DNA of 64,000 nucleotides. It comes from Brugia malayi. Lineage: Eukaryota; Nematoda; Chromadorea; Rhabditida; Onchocercidae. Shown in pieces: positions 1 to 17,504 of the stretch. The position numbers were made by a program, and so were the translations under genes. The stretch is taken from positions 12,940,696 to 13,004,695 of the forward strand of contig NW_025062477.1 in NCBI RefSeq assembly GCF_000002995.4, given 5' to 3'. A model generated the notes under the pieces. It worked only from the letters and a program-made list of their open reading frames with translations. It did no database searches and was not told the origin of the DNA. Positions within the stretch are counted from its first letter, which is position 1, and every line of letters starts with the position of its first letter.

Positions 1-4024
<4,024 letters not shown>

Positions 4025-7000
4025 GAAATCAAAAAGTAGCGGGTCACACGCGTTTAGGACACACGTGTACATCATTTGGAATTACCGAACGTGTACATGT
4101 TTAATTAGTTTTTTTGTTCAAGACGAAAAAAGTTCTCTCTGTTTGTCACTACAACATAATAACTGTCTTATTAATAGGCAAGCTTTTGACATCTTCATTC
4201 AACTATAAAGTTTTACTGTTATAAGTTTCTAATATATTTTATCTCAATCGGTTATTTTTCATATTTTGATGCCTAAAAGGAGGCTGTTTCAGCAATCAAC
4301 ATTCATTCAGTTTAAGCTTTTCCTCCTTAATCTCTCCAGTTCAGTTAGCTTCTGCGATAAAATCATTAAGCTTATTATTTTAATATCTCTAGAAAAGAGA
4401 TCCTTATTTCTCTACTCTTAATAAACAGAAGAATTCTAAAGTTTTTCTCATGAAATGCAACTGAAATTCCAGTACTATAAATTAGTCTTCGATATCAGTC
4501 GTTTATTAATTTTGTTTCTCAATCAGTATGAACCTAATGGGACAAGTGAAACTGAATTGTTTTACAAATCACTATCAATTTTTTCTTTTTTTTCGAGTAA
4601 GAAAGCTTTCCACACTTTAAGATTCTTACTCGCCCATTGCACTTAAGGAGGTAGAAAAAAAATAATTTTATACCATATTTTTGCTTGATTTTTCTTCTGC
4701 ATTTTTGACCGCCTAGTCAATTTTCTTGAAATTGTTATTGGAAAGATCTTGAACTAATTTGCTCATGAAATTTTTGAAATCCTTGATTAACAAATCAAAT
4801 ATTTTATGAATGTGCCACGTAACAGATACATTCAGTGATGACATCTTCAAAACAAATCTAACTATGTTAATAGCTTTACCGTAGATGTTAACAAATTAGT
4901 TATCTTCGTACTATTTATCTCAGTACTTTGACGAGACATATGCGCAGTCGGGTGAAAGAAATGAATTGATGGGCCTGTCGTTCCTTGAGTATCTGCTATA
5001 TTTGCCTACTTTTGTGGACCAAGCAAACAACTGGTGACGTAATCTGTGCGAGAAAAAAATTCGACCCATGTACTTTTGCAAGGAATAGTTTGTATTGTAC
5101 AGTAGTTGGAGTTACATTTTCAAAACTAAGTGCTGTTAACCTTCAAATACTACCTCTTAAAAAATTTCATGAAATTAAGATCGCTAGCAAGCTGCAATTG
5201 TTAAGTATGCTTTTAAATGCGTACGATTTGGTGTAGTCAGCGATTCCCAATTTACTACCTCAATGTTTTAAAAAGAAAAATTTCTTTGACACAAATTGTA
5301 TGGAAGTACCATTCGCCTCGTTATAAACTGTATCAATTTTGATGCTTAACGCTTTAATCGGTAATAATGATAATCTCAAAGAAATGAAGCATTCAAGACA
5401 AAACATCGATTCCTGGAGGTATGGAGGTACAGTTAACGTATCAACCAACGTACGAGATACAAATCATGATTGCGTATTTAATTAAACTCTTCTAGTATAT
5501 GACATTCTATATAAACTTCATTTATTTCCTATTTGACGGATGCATATATATGCTATAAGTAAAATGATGCGCAATACCTTATATGCAAAGTCATCAATTA
5601 GGAAATTGTAATAACGAAGATCAGTTAAGGAATGTTGGGATACTTCCCAAGAGATGTAAAGATTGAAGCATAGGATTTCACTTCATTTCTCAGAGATTTA
5701 TTACAGCTCTTCTGAAGGCTAGCTCAGTGTCATAGTAGACGCAAAGAAAAAAGAATTCTCAAGTGCGGATGAGCCGTTAGTAATCTTCGTGAGATGTAAA
5801 ACCTCAATTTCATCTCATGAAAAATATTCCACTAATGACCCAATAATAATGTCTGCAGTTAAACAATTTGATAGTCGGTATTTTACAATCTGCACAATTT
5901 AATCATTCTTCCAAAACAATATAAAAGCATCACTATGAAATAAAAGTACTTGTTACTGCCTTCCTTTACCATCAGTTACGCTATACTTTAGTTAGTGCAA
6001 TTATCACCAACTATAAATACTTCCCTTCAGGCTCTAATATCCTGAATCGATTATATAACTTATACAAAAAAAGAACGAACAATAGGCGTGTAAACCGTAT
6101 AGAAATGATTTTAAAGTGATAAGAAAAAGTTTTAAAGTAATCTTACTGCTTTAAAGTCACTTCTATACAGTTTGTACGTTCACTGCAAGTAATGAATAAA
6201 TAAGGCTGATATGTAATAACACTTGACAATGATATATAAGTGAAATATTATGAAAGGAATAATGATAATAATTATTCGAACAACCAATCGAGCTTTAAAA
6301 GCGATCGACCTGTTAGTTTATGATAATGAATCGTTTGATTCATATTTTTGAATAAAGGAACATCCCGAGGAATATAAGTTAATACAATTCAGTTATAATA
6401 AATAATTAGAAACGTGGCTAATCCACGTCTTCATGTAATTAATACCAGAAATTGAAAACCTGGATAGTGTAACAATTTCAATCGTTTCGAAATACTAATA
6501 AGTAATACCATTCAGAAATATCAGAAAGGAGATGAAAAATAAGCAGAACTGAACTTCAAAAAAAAAGTAATTCTTGTAAGACAGTATTAAACACTGCATA
6601 AAACTAATGAAATTTCAAAAATAAAGCAATAAATACAACAAATCATTATTGGAGAGAGCCAAATTTCCTGAAATTTTGAACTCAGAAAGCATTGTAACAT
6701 TTCAAAAATTTTTCTGGTAATTCTATAAAAACATTTCAAATTTTAACTATATTACTTGTTAAAAACATTAGTATCGTTTTTCTAAATTATAGTAACGAAC
6801 CATGTCTTGATACCTCCTATCTTATTCTCTAAAATCTAATATTATCAGTCCACAATAATCTTATCTACCTTAAATCTTATCCAAAATGTTCGTAAACAGA
6901 ATCACTACAAGGAAAAGACTAATATTTATAGTTTCTAAACAAAACAAGACTAAGTCACAATTTAAAAGCAAATAAAAAATATGTAAAAAAATGAAACTTT

Positions 7001-7065
7001 GACAAAATCAACAAAATTGGCAAAAGTAAATTAAGTGAGATTCAAGACTATTGCTAATATTATAA
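4025..7065. other. convergent intergenic region, let-70 to ZIP11
   Basis: About 3 kb between the 3' ends of two convergent genes, with no supportable coding exon. It holds the let-70 3'UTR, a 10-bp perfect hairpin (4594-4603 with 4623-4632), an 11-bp hairpin with one wobble (5786-5796 with 5811-5821), and a long imperfect hairpin at 6087-6178 listed separately. Short open frames at 4455-5236 lack codon or family support. Confidence 0.6.
6087..6178 (+). repeat. long imperfect inverted repeat (RNA-like hairpin)
   Basis: Arms 6087-6116 and 6149-6178 (30 nt each) are separated by a 32-nt loop. Read as plus-strand RNA, the arms pair with about 25 Watson-Crick pairs, three G-U wobbles and two A-C mismatches. 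On the minus strand the wobbles become A-C mismatches, so the plus strand folds better. It could be a small-RNA precursor, a decayed MITE-like element or chance. No terminal target-site duplication was noticed. Confidence 0.45.
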
Positions 7066-10000
7066 TCAACCCAAACCGACATCCAATGCCATCATAATCA
7101 AGAAACCAATAACTGAACTTATAGATGCTAATCGACCATTACCATTTCGTTGTGCTTCCGGTATAATATCATCCAGAACAACATAAATCATTGCACCTGC
7201 AGCGAAACTTAGCGCATATGGCAAAACTGGCTCCATTAAGATCACGGCAGCTGAACCAGCTAATGCTCCCAATGGCTCTACCATACCTAAAGAAAAAAGC
7301 TTTTGAAGCCCTTGGCGAAAGAAAATCGCCCTGAGAAAGGATACTTACATTTTTATACGAATGGAGTAGATTATTTTTACATAATCTGCAGTCATTTAAC
7401 TTATCTTACAAAAAATTCTACAAAAATCTCGAAAGAAATTAAAATTTCATTAAAAATTAAAAGAGAAATATTTGACTTTATTAGACACAGCCTTACTAAG
7501 ACCGTTCAAGTATTACCTAGAGTAACTACTATATCGCACACTAAAACATCATCTTCCTGAAGCAGTTTTCGCCATTAAATTGTACCAATAAATCCAGCCG
7601 TTATTAAGCCATTATGAAAAATTTTGCCCAGTAAAAGAAGAAAAAAAGGATGATTTTTGATACCAAAACTTTCAAACTTTAATTTTGTTTGCATTTAAAG
7701 TTAAACTGCAACTTGAAAAAGAAAAGAAAAACATAGAAAAAGGTTTTAAAAACTAACCGGATAGTTGCCCGTAAAAGAAAGACTTCATTTTAGTATGGCC
7801 AAAAGCAGCAAGTGGAAGCGAAACGGCTAATCCTTCCGGGAAATTTTGCAAACCAATACCTAGTGCCAATGCAAAAGCCGATTCGAATGTTGCCTTAGAT
7901 GTTTTCCCAATAGAACCTAAAATAAGTTTAAAAGTTGATTCTAATATAAGATGAATTGTGAACTGGAAAAAATCAATACATCGGTCATTCTCCCGATAGC
8001 ATATAAACAAGTTTAATTTTTGTGACAAAATGAAGATTTCAATTGCCAGTTGGTAGAGAATTTGAAGGAATTAGTTTATTCAATATACTTAAACTTCAGT
8101 CCATACAAAAGTACAAGATTTTGTTGGATGAGTTCAAATCGGAGATAAGAGAGACAAGCCAAAGCAAACAAGTGAGGAAAAAAATTGTAGAAGAAAATTC
8201 CAATAAATAAACTTGGATGAATATTTGATTCTAAATACATAAAAGTAAATTTTTTCCTGAAAGTGTCATGTGGAATTTCCTAGAAATCTCTGGAAAAAAA
8301 ATATATGAACGTAACACACATAACACGGAAGAATTCTGATTCAAATATAAGAAAGAAACAATGCATTTAAAGAAATGATTCGCATAAAACCAAAGCATAC
8401 CAAATGCAACACCAACGGCTAAACCTTCCGGAATGTTATGCACCGTAACGGCAATAATTAACAAAAGGATGCGTCGCCACGAGATAGATGTGATAAAAGC
8501 TTGTTCCTTATCAACTGCTCGGTTGCCATTTTCCATCACTGCTACTGTTGCTGTCGCATCTGAGGTACTTCCATCCGTGTTGTTAGTAGTAGCTGTGGAA
8601 TCATTCGTTTGATGAATTCTAAAATAGCAGCATTATTTCGCTCTAGATATAGACTGCAACTGTTCTGATCATTTGGACAAGCCAACCTACATGCAAAGGT
8701 TCATAGTAGAGAAATGCTGCGGAAAAATAAGCATCTGGAATAAAATATAATATGACGTCGGCATAAATGGTTAAGTACCAAATTATCAAAATGTGATTTA
8801 CTGCCAAAACTATGTCAGTTCTCAATTATCCGTGTGTTTTAAGTAATAAAAATAGTAGCGCAGATTTTCCAGATCAAATTTATTCAAGCAATCGGTATCA
8901 TTGTGGCCCGTTTAAATTTCCCGACATATGTATGTCATATTCCCCATATTCATATATTCTCTGTTAACCACAACAAGACGTAAATCTGAGCTTATTGTAC
9001 TTTATCAACTATTCACATATAGGTTCAGTTAAACTTGCTTTACATCAGTAATTTTCCTGTCAACTTCAGATCTTGAAACCAAAGGAAGATTTCAACGAAA
9101 TTCTCTTTTCTTGCCAGTAGCAAACTAAATGTAGCAATGAATAGGTTAATGATTTAAAAAGCAAAAAGAAAATATTCGGAAATGATCTTTTGCGCTAAAA
9201 CCTGAGAAATACAATTTATTGTGTAATGAGGTTTAAAGAAAAAGAAGGAAAGAGTTGAAATTCTGCATAATTATTTCAGCGCTTTTTAATGCTCAGGAAA
9301 GATTTTTGCTATTAAAAAAAAAAATGAAAATTTGTATAAGCATGTTTCAAGCAAGGCCAACTCCATTACGGTAGAGCCAATGGACGCCCACACCTATTTC
9401 TGGCAGTTCGCCGACGAATTATTTGACCGGATGTTTTTGCAGTAGACCCATACCGTGCAATATTATCGTTTGTTTCCTTAAGCTTCACCATTGATATGTT
9501 TTCTTCAACAATTGCATCCAGCGATTTAACTTCTTTGGGATCGACTACCGTGACATCTTCCTTTAATAGATCCACCACTGATATTTCCGAAAGCACACAA
9601 CTAAAATTGAATCAAAAAATAATAGCTTTTTTTGTGAAGTCCAAAATTTTTCCCATAAAAAAAAAAAAAAAAAAAAAAGTTTTTTTAAAAATGTTATGTC
9701 TCCATCAATCAAATTTTCATATTTCTATTTGAACGGCTAATCAAAAACATTTATGAAAAATATACAAAAATTTTTGAGCCATGAGAGTTTCGAGACTTCA
9801 AAAAATTTGATTTCTGAAAAAACTTTTTTGGTTTGATAAAATGAAATGCTGCTGAAATTGTGCACAAAATCATCATGTACAACATCAGTCGACCTACTTA
9901 CCTTGGCATTATTCGATCAGCAATATATACAAAAGCGGCACCACCAGCAAAACCAACTGCTACTGGAAGAAATGCAAAGGATCCCATCTCTGTTTCTGAT

Positions 10001-10637
10001 AATTCAATTGCCGGTGCCAACAGACTCCAAAATGATGCTGCTATCATAATTCCAGCAGCAAAACCCAAACTTATATCTATAAAACAGAAAAAAAAAAGCT
10101 TAATTCGAATCACAATTTTATTCACTTAGTTAGACCAAATAACAAGCAGTTAAACATCTTATTAATTTTAATAAATATTAAATTAAACCTTTGGTGAATC
10201 ATAATTCCTTTGTCCGATCTCCTAACTTAATCTTTGTAACCAAATCTAAGTTCGTCACTTCACCTTATTAACTTAAATGGAAATAATAGTTGCTAGTGGT
10301 CATTCTTTATAGAACCTTAACTTCATTGTCTATACAAATTATTACCCTCATTATTTATTTCGCAAAAAAGAAAAATATTTGGAACTTGTAAAGAAAAGAA
10401 AATATTAAATGAAGCTTAACAATTAAGTTCTCTTCAATTCAGATTAAAAAATTTAGAAAATGAAAATTTTTCAATTTTGCAAATTTTTGAAAAAAAAATT
10501 GAAAATACACATTTACCAAGTAGCTTTTTACTCGATGGCGGAATAAAGAAAACAACGGCTGCACCAAGAGCAGTAACACCCCATGTAAACAATGAAGCAA
10601 CAAATGCTTGAGGTATGGTATTCCAACCCCGAATCAT
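7066..10637 (-). CDS. SLC39A11: ZIP-family zinc transporter, ZIP11 (SLC39A11) type
   Basis: Predicted multi-pass membrane transporter moving Zn2+ (possibly other divalent metals) into the cytosol. Six exons read down the minus strand: 10637-10517, 10076-9902, 9600-9394, 8618-8401, 7916-7758 and 7286-7066. All phases agree, giving 366 codons plus TGA, slightly longer than human ZIP11. The start [12 protein letters not shown] aligns with the human ZIP11 N-terminus, and an in-frame TAG lies 33 nt upstream of the ATG. The ZIP metal-site motifs are intact: HNIPEG at about residues 228-233 and QNFPEG at about 264-269, followed by the ZIP11-type YGQLSGMVEP and a C-terminus ending MMALDVGLG. Residues about 99-215 form a polar, poorly conserved loop, as in other ZIP11 proteins, without a long histidine run. 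C. elegans has a ZIP11-type member, but the symbol is given here at family level only. Confidence 0.95.
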
Positions 10638-11460
10638 TCTTGCAAAATGTACTGAAGAATTAATTATCTACCGTTTGGATTTCGCCCAGAATGCCGGAAA
10701 TTTTATACCTTAATATGATTTGATTAAATCAATTTAAAAAATCAAACTAAAATTTCGATATTTTGTACACCCTAAATTGATGTAATTATGCCAAACATAT
10801 GTTTTTCATGCGAACTGAATAGAACAATAGAACGAATTGAACTGTAAATTTTCACTGCTAAAATACGTGAATAAATATCAAAATTAGGCCACTAATATAA
10901 AATGAAATAAAGGATAGGATAGAAAACAGTACAAAAAACTCTTGGCGATGTGGAAAATGAATTTCTTTTTTTAACAAGAAAAAAAAATCAAGATATCAAG
11001 TCGAAAAAAAGCGAGAAACATGTATCGTCCCAAGTAGTCATTCGGGAATTCTGCATATACACCAATTGCCTTCTCCCCGAGATGTCTCAGAGGAACAAAG
11101 GAACTCAAAGAGCGGGAACAATGCGAAAAGCTAAGGAACGTTATGCAACACTCTTCCGTCTCGCCATTTCTGTCTAAACTGTTATGATTATGACAAGTCT
11201 GTTGGGAAATAAGTCATTAATTTATCTAAATTTGAAATTAAATTAATAAGTTGAGTGAGCAAAAGTGAAAAATTGTGGATAAAAAATGGTAGAAATTAAG
11301 AATGACAATAAAGAAAAATTAAACAAAATGAAGTTTCTTTTAAATCAGCTTAACTGAAGCTAACAAGGTTGATGTATTTCATCTGGATTCCAATCTCCGA
11401 GATGTCTTAAATGGATAAATAAATGAGAGGAAATGCAAAATAAGGGGATCGTAGTACAGG

Positions 11461-12115
11461 AGGTCATCAGAACATTATACTAATGATGACCTTCATTCGC
11501 CAAGCGATACGTCCAAATGACCTTCGCGCTCCTTCATATATGCGAAACTGATAAACAAGTGAGCAGAAGAGTTACTGAATGAATTCAAAACTTTCTTTCT
11601 GGTTAAAATCAAGGCCAAAGGTGGAATAATTAGTCTTATTACATCAATTTCTAATGTTCAAGATTTTTTTAAATTGAAATTAAACAAAGTATATTGGTTA
11701 ATATTATTGGCAGACAAGCTAAGTATAAGTTCGATTATATGAATTAAGTAAACATTACAACTGTATTACGCGTAACTGATAATCTGCATTATGAGTCACA
11801 ACTTGCTACATAAATCATAAGTATAATTTGAAATGATCATGGATAGGATGTTAAAGGAATAGTTAGTTAGACAGTATTCAAGAGTAATCTCACTCCTTCA
11901 AAAATACTGATTAAAAAAAAATCAACAGTAAAGAATTGCCATCCAAACTTGAAATCTTTGAATATCTCCGATGGACAAAACATACCAAAGTGGAAGTAAA
12001 CAAAAGCCACAGCACAGATGGTCGTCACAACGTTACACTGACCTTCATTCTCCATACTTATATCAAAGTGACCTTTGCCCTCACTCATACACATTGCAAA
12101 ATGACCTTCTCACTC
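11461..12115. repeat. degenerate TGACCTT-containing repeat array
   Basis: TGACCTT(C/T) occurs at 11487, 11518, 12039, 12069 and 12102, each followed by a CT-rich CATTC/CTCC tail; an AGGTCA in reverse sense sits at 11461-11466. Spacings of 31 bp, then 30 and 33 bp, suggest a decayed tandem repeat of about 31 bp. TGACCT is also the reverse complement of the nuclear-receptor half site AGGTCA, so a regulatory reading is possible. Confidence 0.5.
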
Positions 12116-14094
12116 CATCACAAATACTAAATGGACCCAATCTCTCTCAAAATGAACTATCGATTGAATTTAAAATTTTCCTCTAATTTAAAATCAAAAG
12201 AAAAGGACCAAACAACTTAAACACTAACAAAATATGTAAATAAATTAAGTTATAAATTAATTCTGGCTAAAATGAATTAATTAACATTTACTAAAAGAGA
12301 ATGCTTGTCGAGAAACCGAAAGAATTTTATAACATCTTAAAATAATTTTGTATTAAATCTATAAAATAAAAATTTTAAACTGTTTGAATTTGATATCTCA
12401 GTTAAGCAATCATTTACCCAACACTCAACTTGCAATTGTAGCAAAGCTTATGTGCACTGTTTAAAATGTTACAATCTGTTGACAAAGAATATGACATTGC
12501 TTAACATTTTATAAATTGCGTCCACTTTACTGTCAGGATTTTCCAGTTTGACAGTCAAACTTATATCCGATGGTTAGAAGGTTGCAAGCTGCTTGTTCAA
12601 TTAGCTTTCTCTCTCATAAACTTAATTACTTGCAATTCGAAATATTGTGAAAGTCGTTCAGTCTGACAGTCACTCTTATAAGCAGTTGACATAATACCAT
12701 AAAACACTCCGACACTATGTAGGCAGTTAAAATCATCGCTTTAGCTCAGTTTTTTGCATATTGCAAGCTTCGATTCAGTTTGTCTCAATACTTACTCACT
12801 CACTCATTTACTTACTTAATTTACTTCCAACAAATGGCTTAGTACAACAGTAATAGTGGCGAGTGACAGTTATAAAGGGAAATTAGTGAACATGTTTGTT
12901 GGTATAGTAATATTCACTGTTCATTTCTTATTGTATAAGCCGGTATTGTACAACAACAATAAAGCTATTTCCAAACTGTGGAATTACGGAGAGACAGGAA
13001 CACATAATGCTAAAACCATCCCCTAATTGCAAATATCAATCTTTTCGAGAGGCTCAGCGAATTCAAAAATAACAATCATCATACCGTTAACAGAATATGC
13101 ACCATTCAACTGTAAGTGATTAACTTACAAGGGCGAATAAAGGAACTGAAAACAATCAAAGTAATTGATAATCATGTAAGATCTTTTAATAATCGTGCCG
13201 TTACATCTGAGGTTTTAACAATCATACCTTAATAAATAAGCCTCCGGGTCATATAATGAAAATTCGAAATTATTAAAAATTCTGAAAATCAAAATTTCCT
13301 GAATGATATAAACATTAATATGATTGTAGCAGAACTGCTTCGAGTATAAGAGAAGAAGAAAGGATGTGGAACAAATTTGAAAGCTTTGTTACTAGCAGTG
13401 AGACTGCCAAATGCATGTTGTCCCATTGTAGCACCATTGTTGACAAGCAATAACACCGCCACTGCTTTCCAACTATCGAAATGGTACACTCACAATGTCT
13501 GGAAAAAGTGTCATTTTCATTTCTAATCGATTTGTATTTTGAAATTATATGCAAAACAAATAACAAACTTAGTGAAATATCCAAATGTATTGAAATTCTT
13601 CATAATGCAGTACCGACCGTACAGAGAAAAAAAATTCTCTAACGTCCATTTTCAATTCTAAGGTCACTCAGGTCAGGAGACTTCAGTGCTTTGCGTCCAT
13701 TTTTCAAATTTATCATGCATGAACATTAAAAACAGCGATGGGAAACAGAAATTCTTCAAACATTCCGCAGATCGATATCCATCGCTCATAGTTATTCCAG
13801 CTATAAATTATCTATTATTTCTATTCGCTTAACTAATTATTTTTAAATATTTATTACTGCTTTGTGATATTTATGTATTTCATTGCTCTTTAAAAGATAA
13901 ATGGAATAAATAAACAACATACATACTTATTATAATAATAAACTTCATAATCTTCCTTCTTCACATAGTTCATTTTAAGGTTTCAAATTTTTACAATTAC
14001 CTACTGTCTTCATTTTCCAACTGTCTTCCAGTCCTGATAAAGCTTTCCTTAATCCTGCTTTATTTTTATCTATCTATTTATTTATTATTTATTA

Positions 14095-14196
<102 letters not shown>

Positions 14197-15733
14197 TACT
14201 ATATAATTATTATTGTTTTTTATTTTTATTGTTGCAAAATATATAAAATCATCGTTATTTTCTTCTGGTAATTACAAAAGTTAGTTGCCAATGAAAACTA
14301 AGGGTGATTGAATTATCTGAAATGAGAAATCATTTTAAGAGAATATCAAAGTGTCACACATAAACACTACTACTATCAACCTATGTAAAGTAAACGGAAA
14401 ATGTAGACGAATGTCAGTTAGTATATTTATTCGTCAAATGCGGGAAAGCATTCTTCTCATTTTGGCAGTTTGGCTGAAGAAACTAATGAGGACAATCATT
14501 CATTCCTTTAAATTCATTCTCTTTGCAATTGTGTAATTATTGAAAAAGTATCAAATTTTGTTGCAATTTCTGCTCTTTTCTGTTTTCTTCTTTTTTACAC
14601 CAAAATGTTTTGTGTTGTGTTCAAATTACAATAATTTGAAAGAAATGAAAGTGTTTTGTTGACTGAATTGAATAAAATTTAAATAAATTATATAAATGTA
14701 ATGGCTAGCAAAAAATAAATAATCTGTGAAAGGAAAAATACGAAATGTTCGCTCATAAAAAAGAAAGAATAAAGTTGAATGGTGAAGAACAAAAAGAGAG
14801 GGAAGGAGGTTAGAAGAAAAGAGAAAAGAAAGGCAAAAAATTTTTAAATGAATTTATTAATAATAGTACGCAGCGACAGAATTATTAATTTAAATCTTAA
14901 TGATAGCAGTAAACTTATATATATGTCTCATTTATAAAAATAAATATTTTAATCAGTTCCTTTTGGTGTCGAAAACTGACTTTTTGAAAATAAGCTTAAA
15001 TTAATCAAATTATATTTATAAATTCGGATCAAATCTAGCAACCACTATCATGTGCAAGTTTATTACTATCACTATGGTTTATACAACAACGTATCGTTTA
15101 GTACTATTATTACGTGATAATAAATTTACTTAATTTTTTATCTTTTTTTTATGAATGGACTTCGTCAACAACGACATCTTTTCTTTCATAGAGTATATAT
15201 ATTCCTTTATAATAAGTCCATAAATATAAACATTTTCTCGCATACATATTTACAAACTTATCATTTTGGCATATGTTCAATATATTTATTACAAATATGC
15301 AAATTTAAACAAAAATAATGTACAAAAAAGATACATAAACATTGTTAAATTATTTCTACTCATTAGTTTTATATAAACAACTTATTTTATTTGTTCAATT
15401 GCAATGCATAATAAATGAAATGAAATAAACTAAACAAACAAATATCCATGACAAGCATTAGTTTGAGAAAAGGAATTGCATAGAGTTCCTTAGTGGTTGG
15501 CCATGATACATATTTATTGTAATTTTGATTAGTAATTTTGTATTTGTCGGGTCGTTTGCTCACGCAAAACAGTTTTGTATGAGACTTAAGAATAGTTCAA
15601 GTGTTTAACTTTTACTTTTTTTTGCTCTCATTTTTAGATTATTTTAAATTATTTATACAAAAATTAAACCAATGTACAAGTTTCAGGCTTCCACGTAACA
15701 AATTAGAAGTTTCATCTTATCAACAGTCATAGG

Positions 15734-17504
15734 ATGTCGTTAGATAGTAAGGTTTTATCAGAGATTTTACTATGTCATTATATTTATTTTATTTTCTTGT
15801 GCATTTTTTCCCAATGTAAAAAGGAATGAATAAAGAAGAAACTAGAGAAAGTCTATTCTCTAGTTCTTGTAACATACCTTTTCTTTTTCTTATATACAGA
15901 AGTTATCGTTCAACTCTACTTATCTATTTAGTCAAACTGTTGGTAGTAGTGTTTATCTGCTTTTCTAATATTTTGTTTATTAAGTTTTGCGCAGAACTTT
16001 TAGATCATCTTTTCAATTTGAAGTTTGCTTCGAAAGAACTGCAGCGAAACTCAAAAAAATGTGAAAAAGAGGAAAGAGCAGAGAAGACGAAATTAACAAA
16101 CGCAATAAAGGTTCTTTTTTTTTCACACGGCATTTCTTTCGATTCCAAGTTATGATATCAGTGAGTTTCACGCATGCACTGATTTTGCTTTTTCTGATTT
16201 TTTGTGATACTTTTATCTTCAAAGAATTTCTATTAAATTAACACGTTGTTGCAGAAAGGCAATATGGAAGTAGCGCAGGTACACGCTGAAAATGCAATAC
16301 GCAAAAAGAATGAAGCCTTGAATTATTTAAGGATGTCGGCACGAATTGATGCAGTAGCAGCACGTGTACAAGTTTGTTTTGTCTTTGTATGCATTAATCA
16401 GTTTTTAACATTAAGAAATTAGCAGGCACTATTCGGTTATTTTGTAAAGTATATTTTCAAATACAGTAGTACATTAATATCGCGAAAGTTTTGTACATTA
16501 TGGTTTTTCTCACTCTTTTATTCACTTCAATTCCCAATACATTTGATGGAAATGAAACATCGTACAGACTGCTTGTGCATTCCATATGAAAAAAAAAAAG
16601 GCTTAGGATTATTTGGCATGGTGTAAAATGTTCACTTTCACAGACGGCCGCTACACAAAAGCGTGTAACTCAAAGTATGTCTGGTGTTGTGAAAGCAATG
16701 GAATCGGCTTTACGCTCAATGAATTTGGAAAAAGTGCAAAATTTGATGGATCGTTTCGAGAAAGATTTCGAAAATTTAGATGTACAATCTGCTACAATGG
16801 AAGGTTCGATGACAGCCACGACAACGTTAAATACACCTCAAGCACAAGTTAATGCTTTAATCCAAGAAGCGGCAGATAAGGCTGGGTACGTTTTCCTTTC
16901 CTACTGGTTGTTGGACTTTATCCTTTTTTCACCTTACATGACCAGTTGAAGATTGTAAGATAACTTAACTTGGTATGATAACGTAACTTTTATTAGTATT
17001 ACTAAATTGCATCTATATACCAAATATAACTTAGGTCATGTTAATCATCCTACCACACGCATCTATTTTTAACCCTAATTCATCGTTCCATCAGATATGT
17101 GCAGTATTATTGCTTTGATAGCATAATGGTGTCTTCTTTTTCTTTTCTAATTACTCCACCTTTCTCCTCGACTCTTTTTTTTTTCTTTTTTTTGCTTTTG
17201 TTTGTATTTGATATTTCAGCATATCTGATTATTGGTGGGTAAAAAGTTTTGGGGATGATATTCAAATAAAAAATGAAACAACATAATTTTCAAATATTTT
17301 TAATCTTTATGTAAACTTAACCGTGAAGAAAAACAAAGAATACTTTTCACGTCATATTTTTTCCTCGATGCAAAAATGTAAAATTACAGTTTGGAACTGA
17401 ATATGGAAATGCCATCAACAGTATCAGTTGGTGGTAAAGTTTCAACATCGACAGCGGAGAATGATGAGCTAACACAACGTTTAGCAGCACTGAGACAAAA
17501 TTGA
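15734..17504 (+). CDS. did-2: ESCRT-III subunit CHMP1 (Did2/Vps46)
   Basis: ESCRT-III accessory subunit that helps recruit VPS4 and remodel membranes at multivesicular bodies and during abscission. Exons 15734-15746, 15995-16110, 16255-16371, 16644-16885 and 17390-17504 join in phase to 200 codons plus TGA; human CHMP1B is 199. The 13-nt first exon is inferred: ATG-TCG-TTA-GAT-A followed by GTAAGG, joined to AA-CTT-TTA-GAT, giving [15 protein letters not shown], close in length and pattern to the CHMP1B N-terminus. An AACAG acceptor-like site (AG at 15725-15726) lies just before this ATG. The body shows the basic helical core, [20 protein letters not shown], and the C-terminal MIT-interacting motif [11 protein letters not shown]. 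An open frame runs back to an ATG at 15826, but using it would add a hydrophobic N-terminus foreign to the family. The family call is very secure; the first exon is likely. Confidence 0.93.

Noticed and set aside
11867..12186. Three overlapping frames around 12.0 kb
   Set aside because: They run through the TGACCTT array, with no splice support or family likeness.
15826..15994. Upstream in-frame ATG extending CHMP1
   Set aside because: It adds a long hydrophobic leader absent from CHMP1 proteins, while a GCGCAG acceptor and the 13-nt exon upstream give the family N-terminus.
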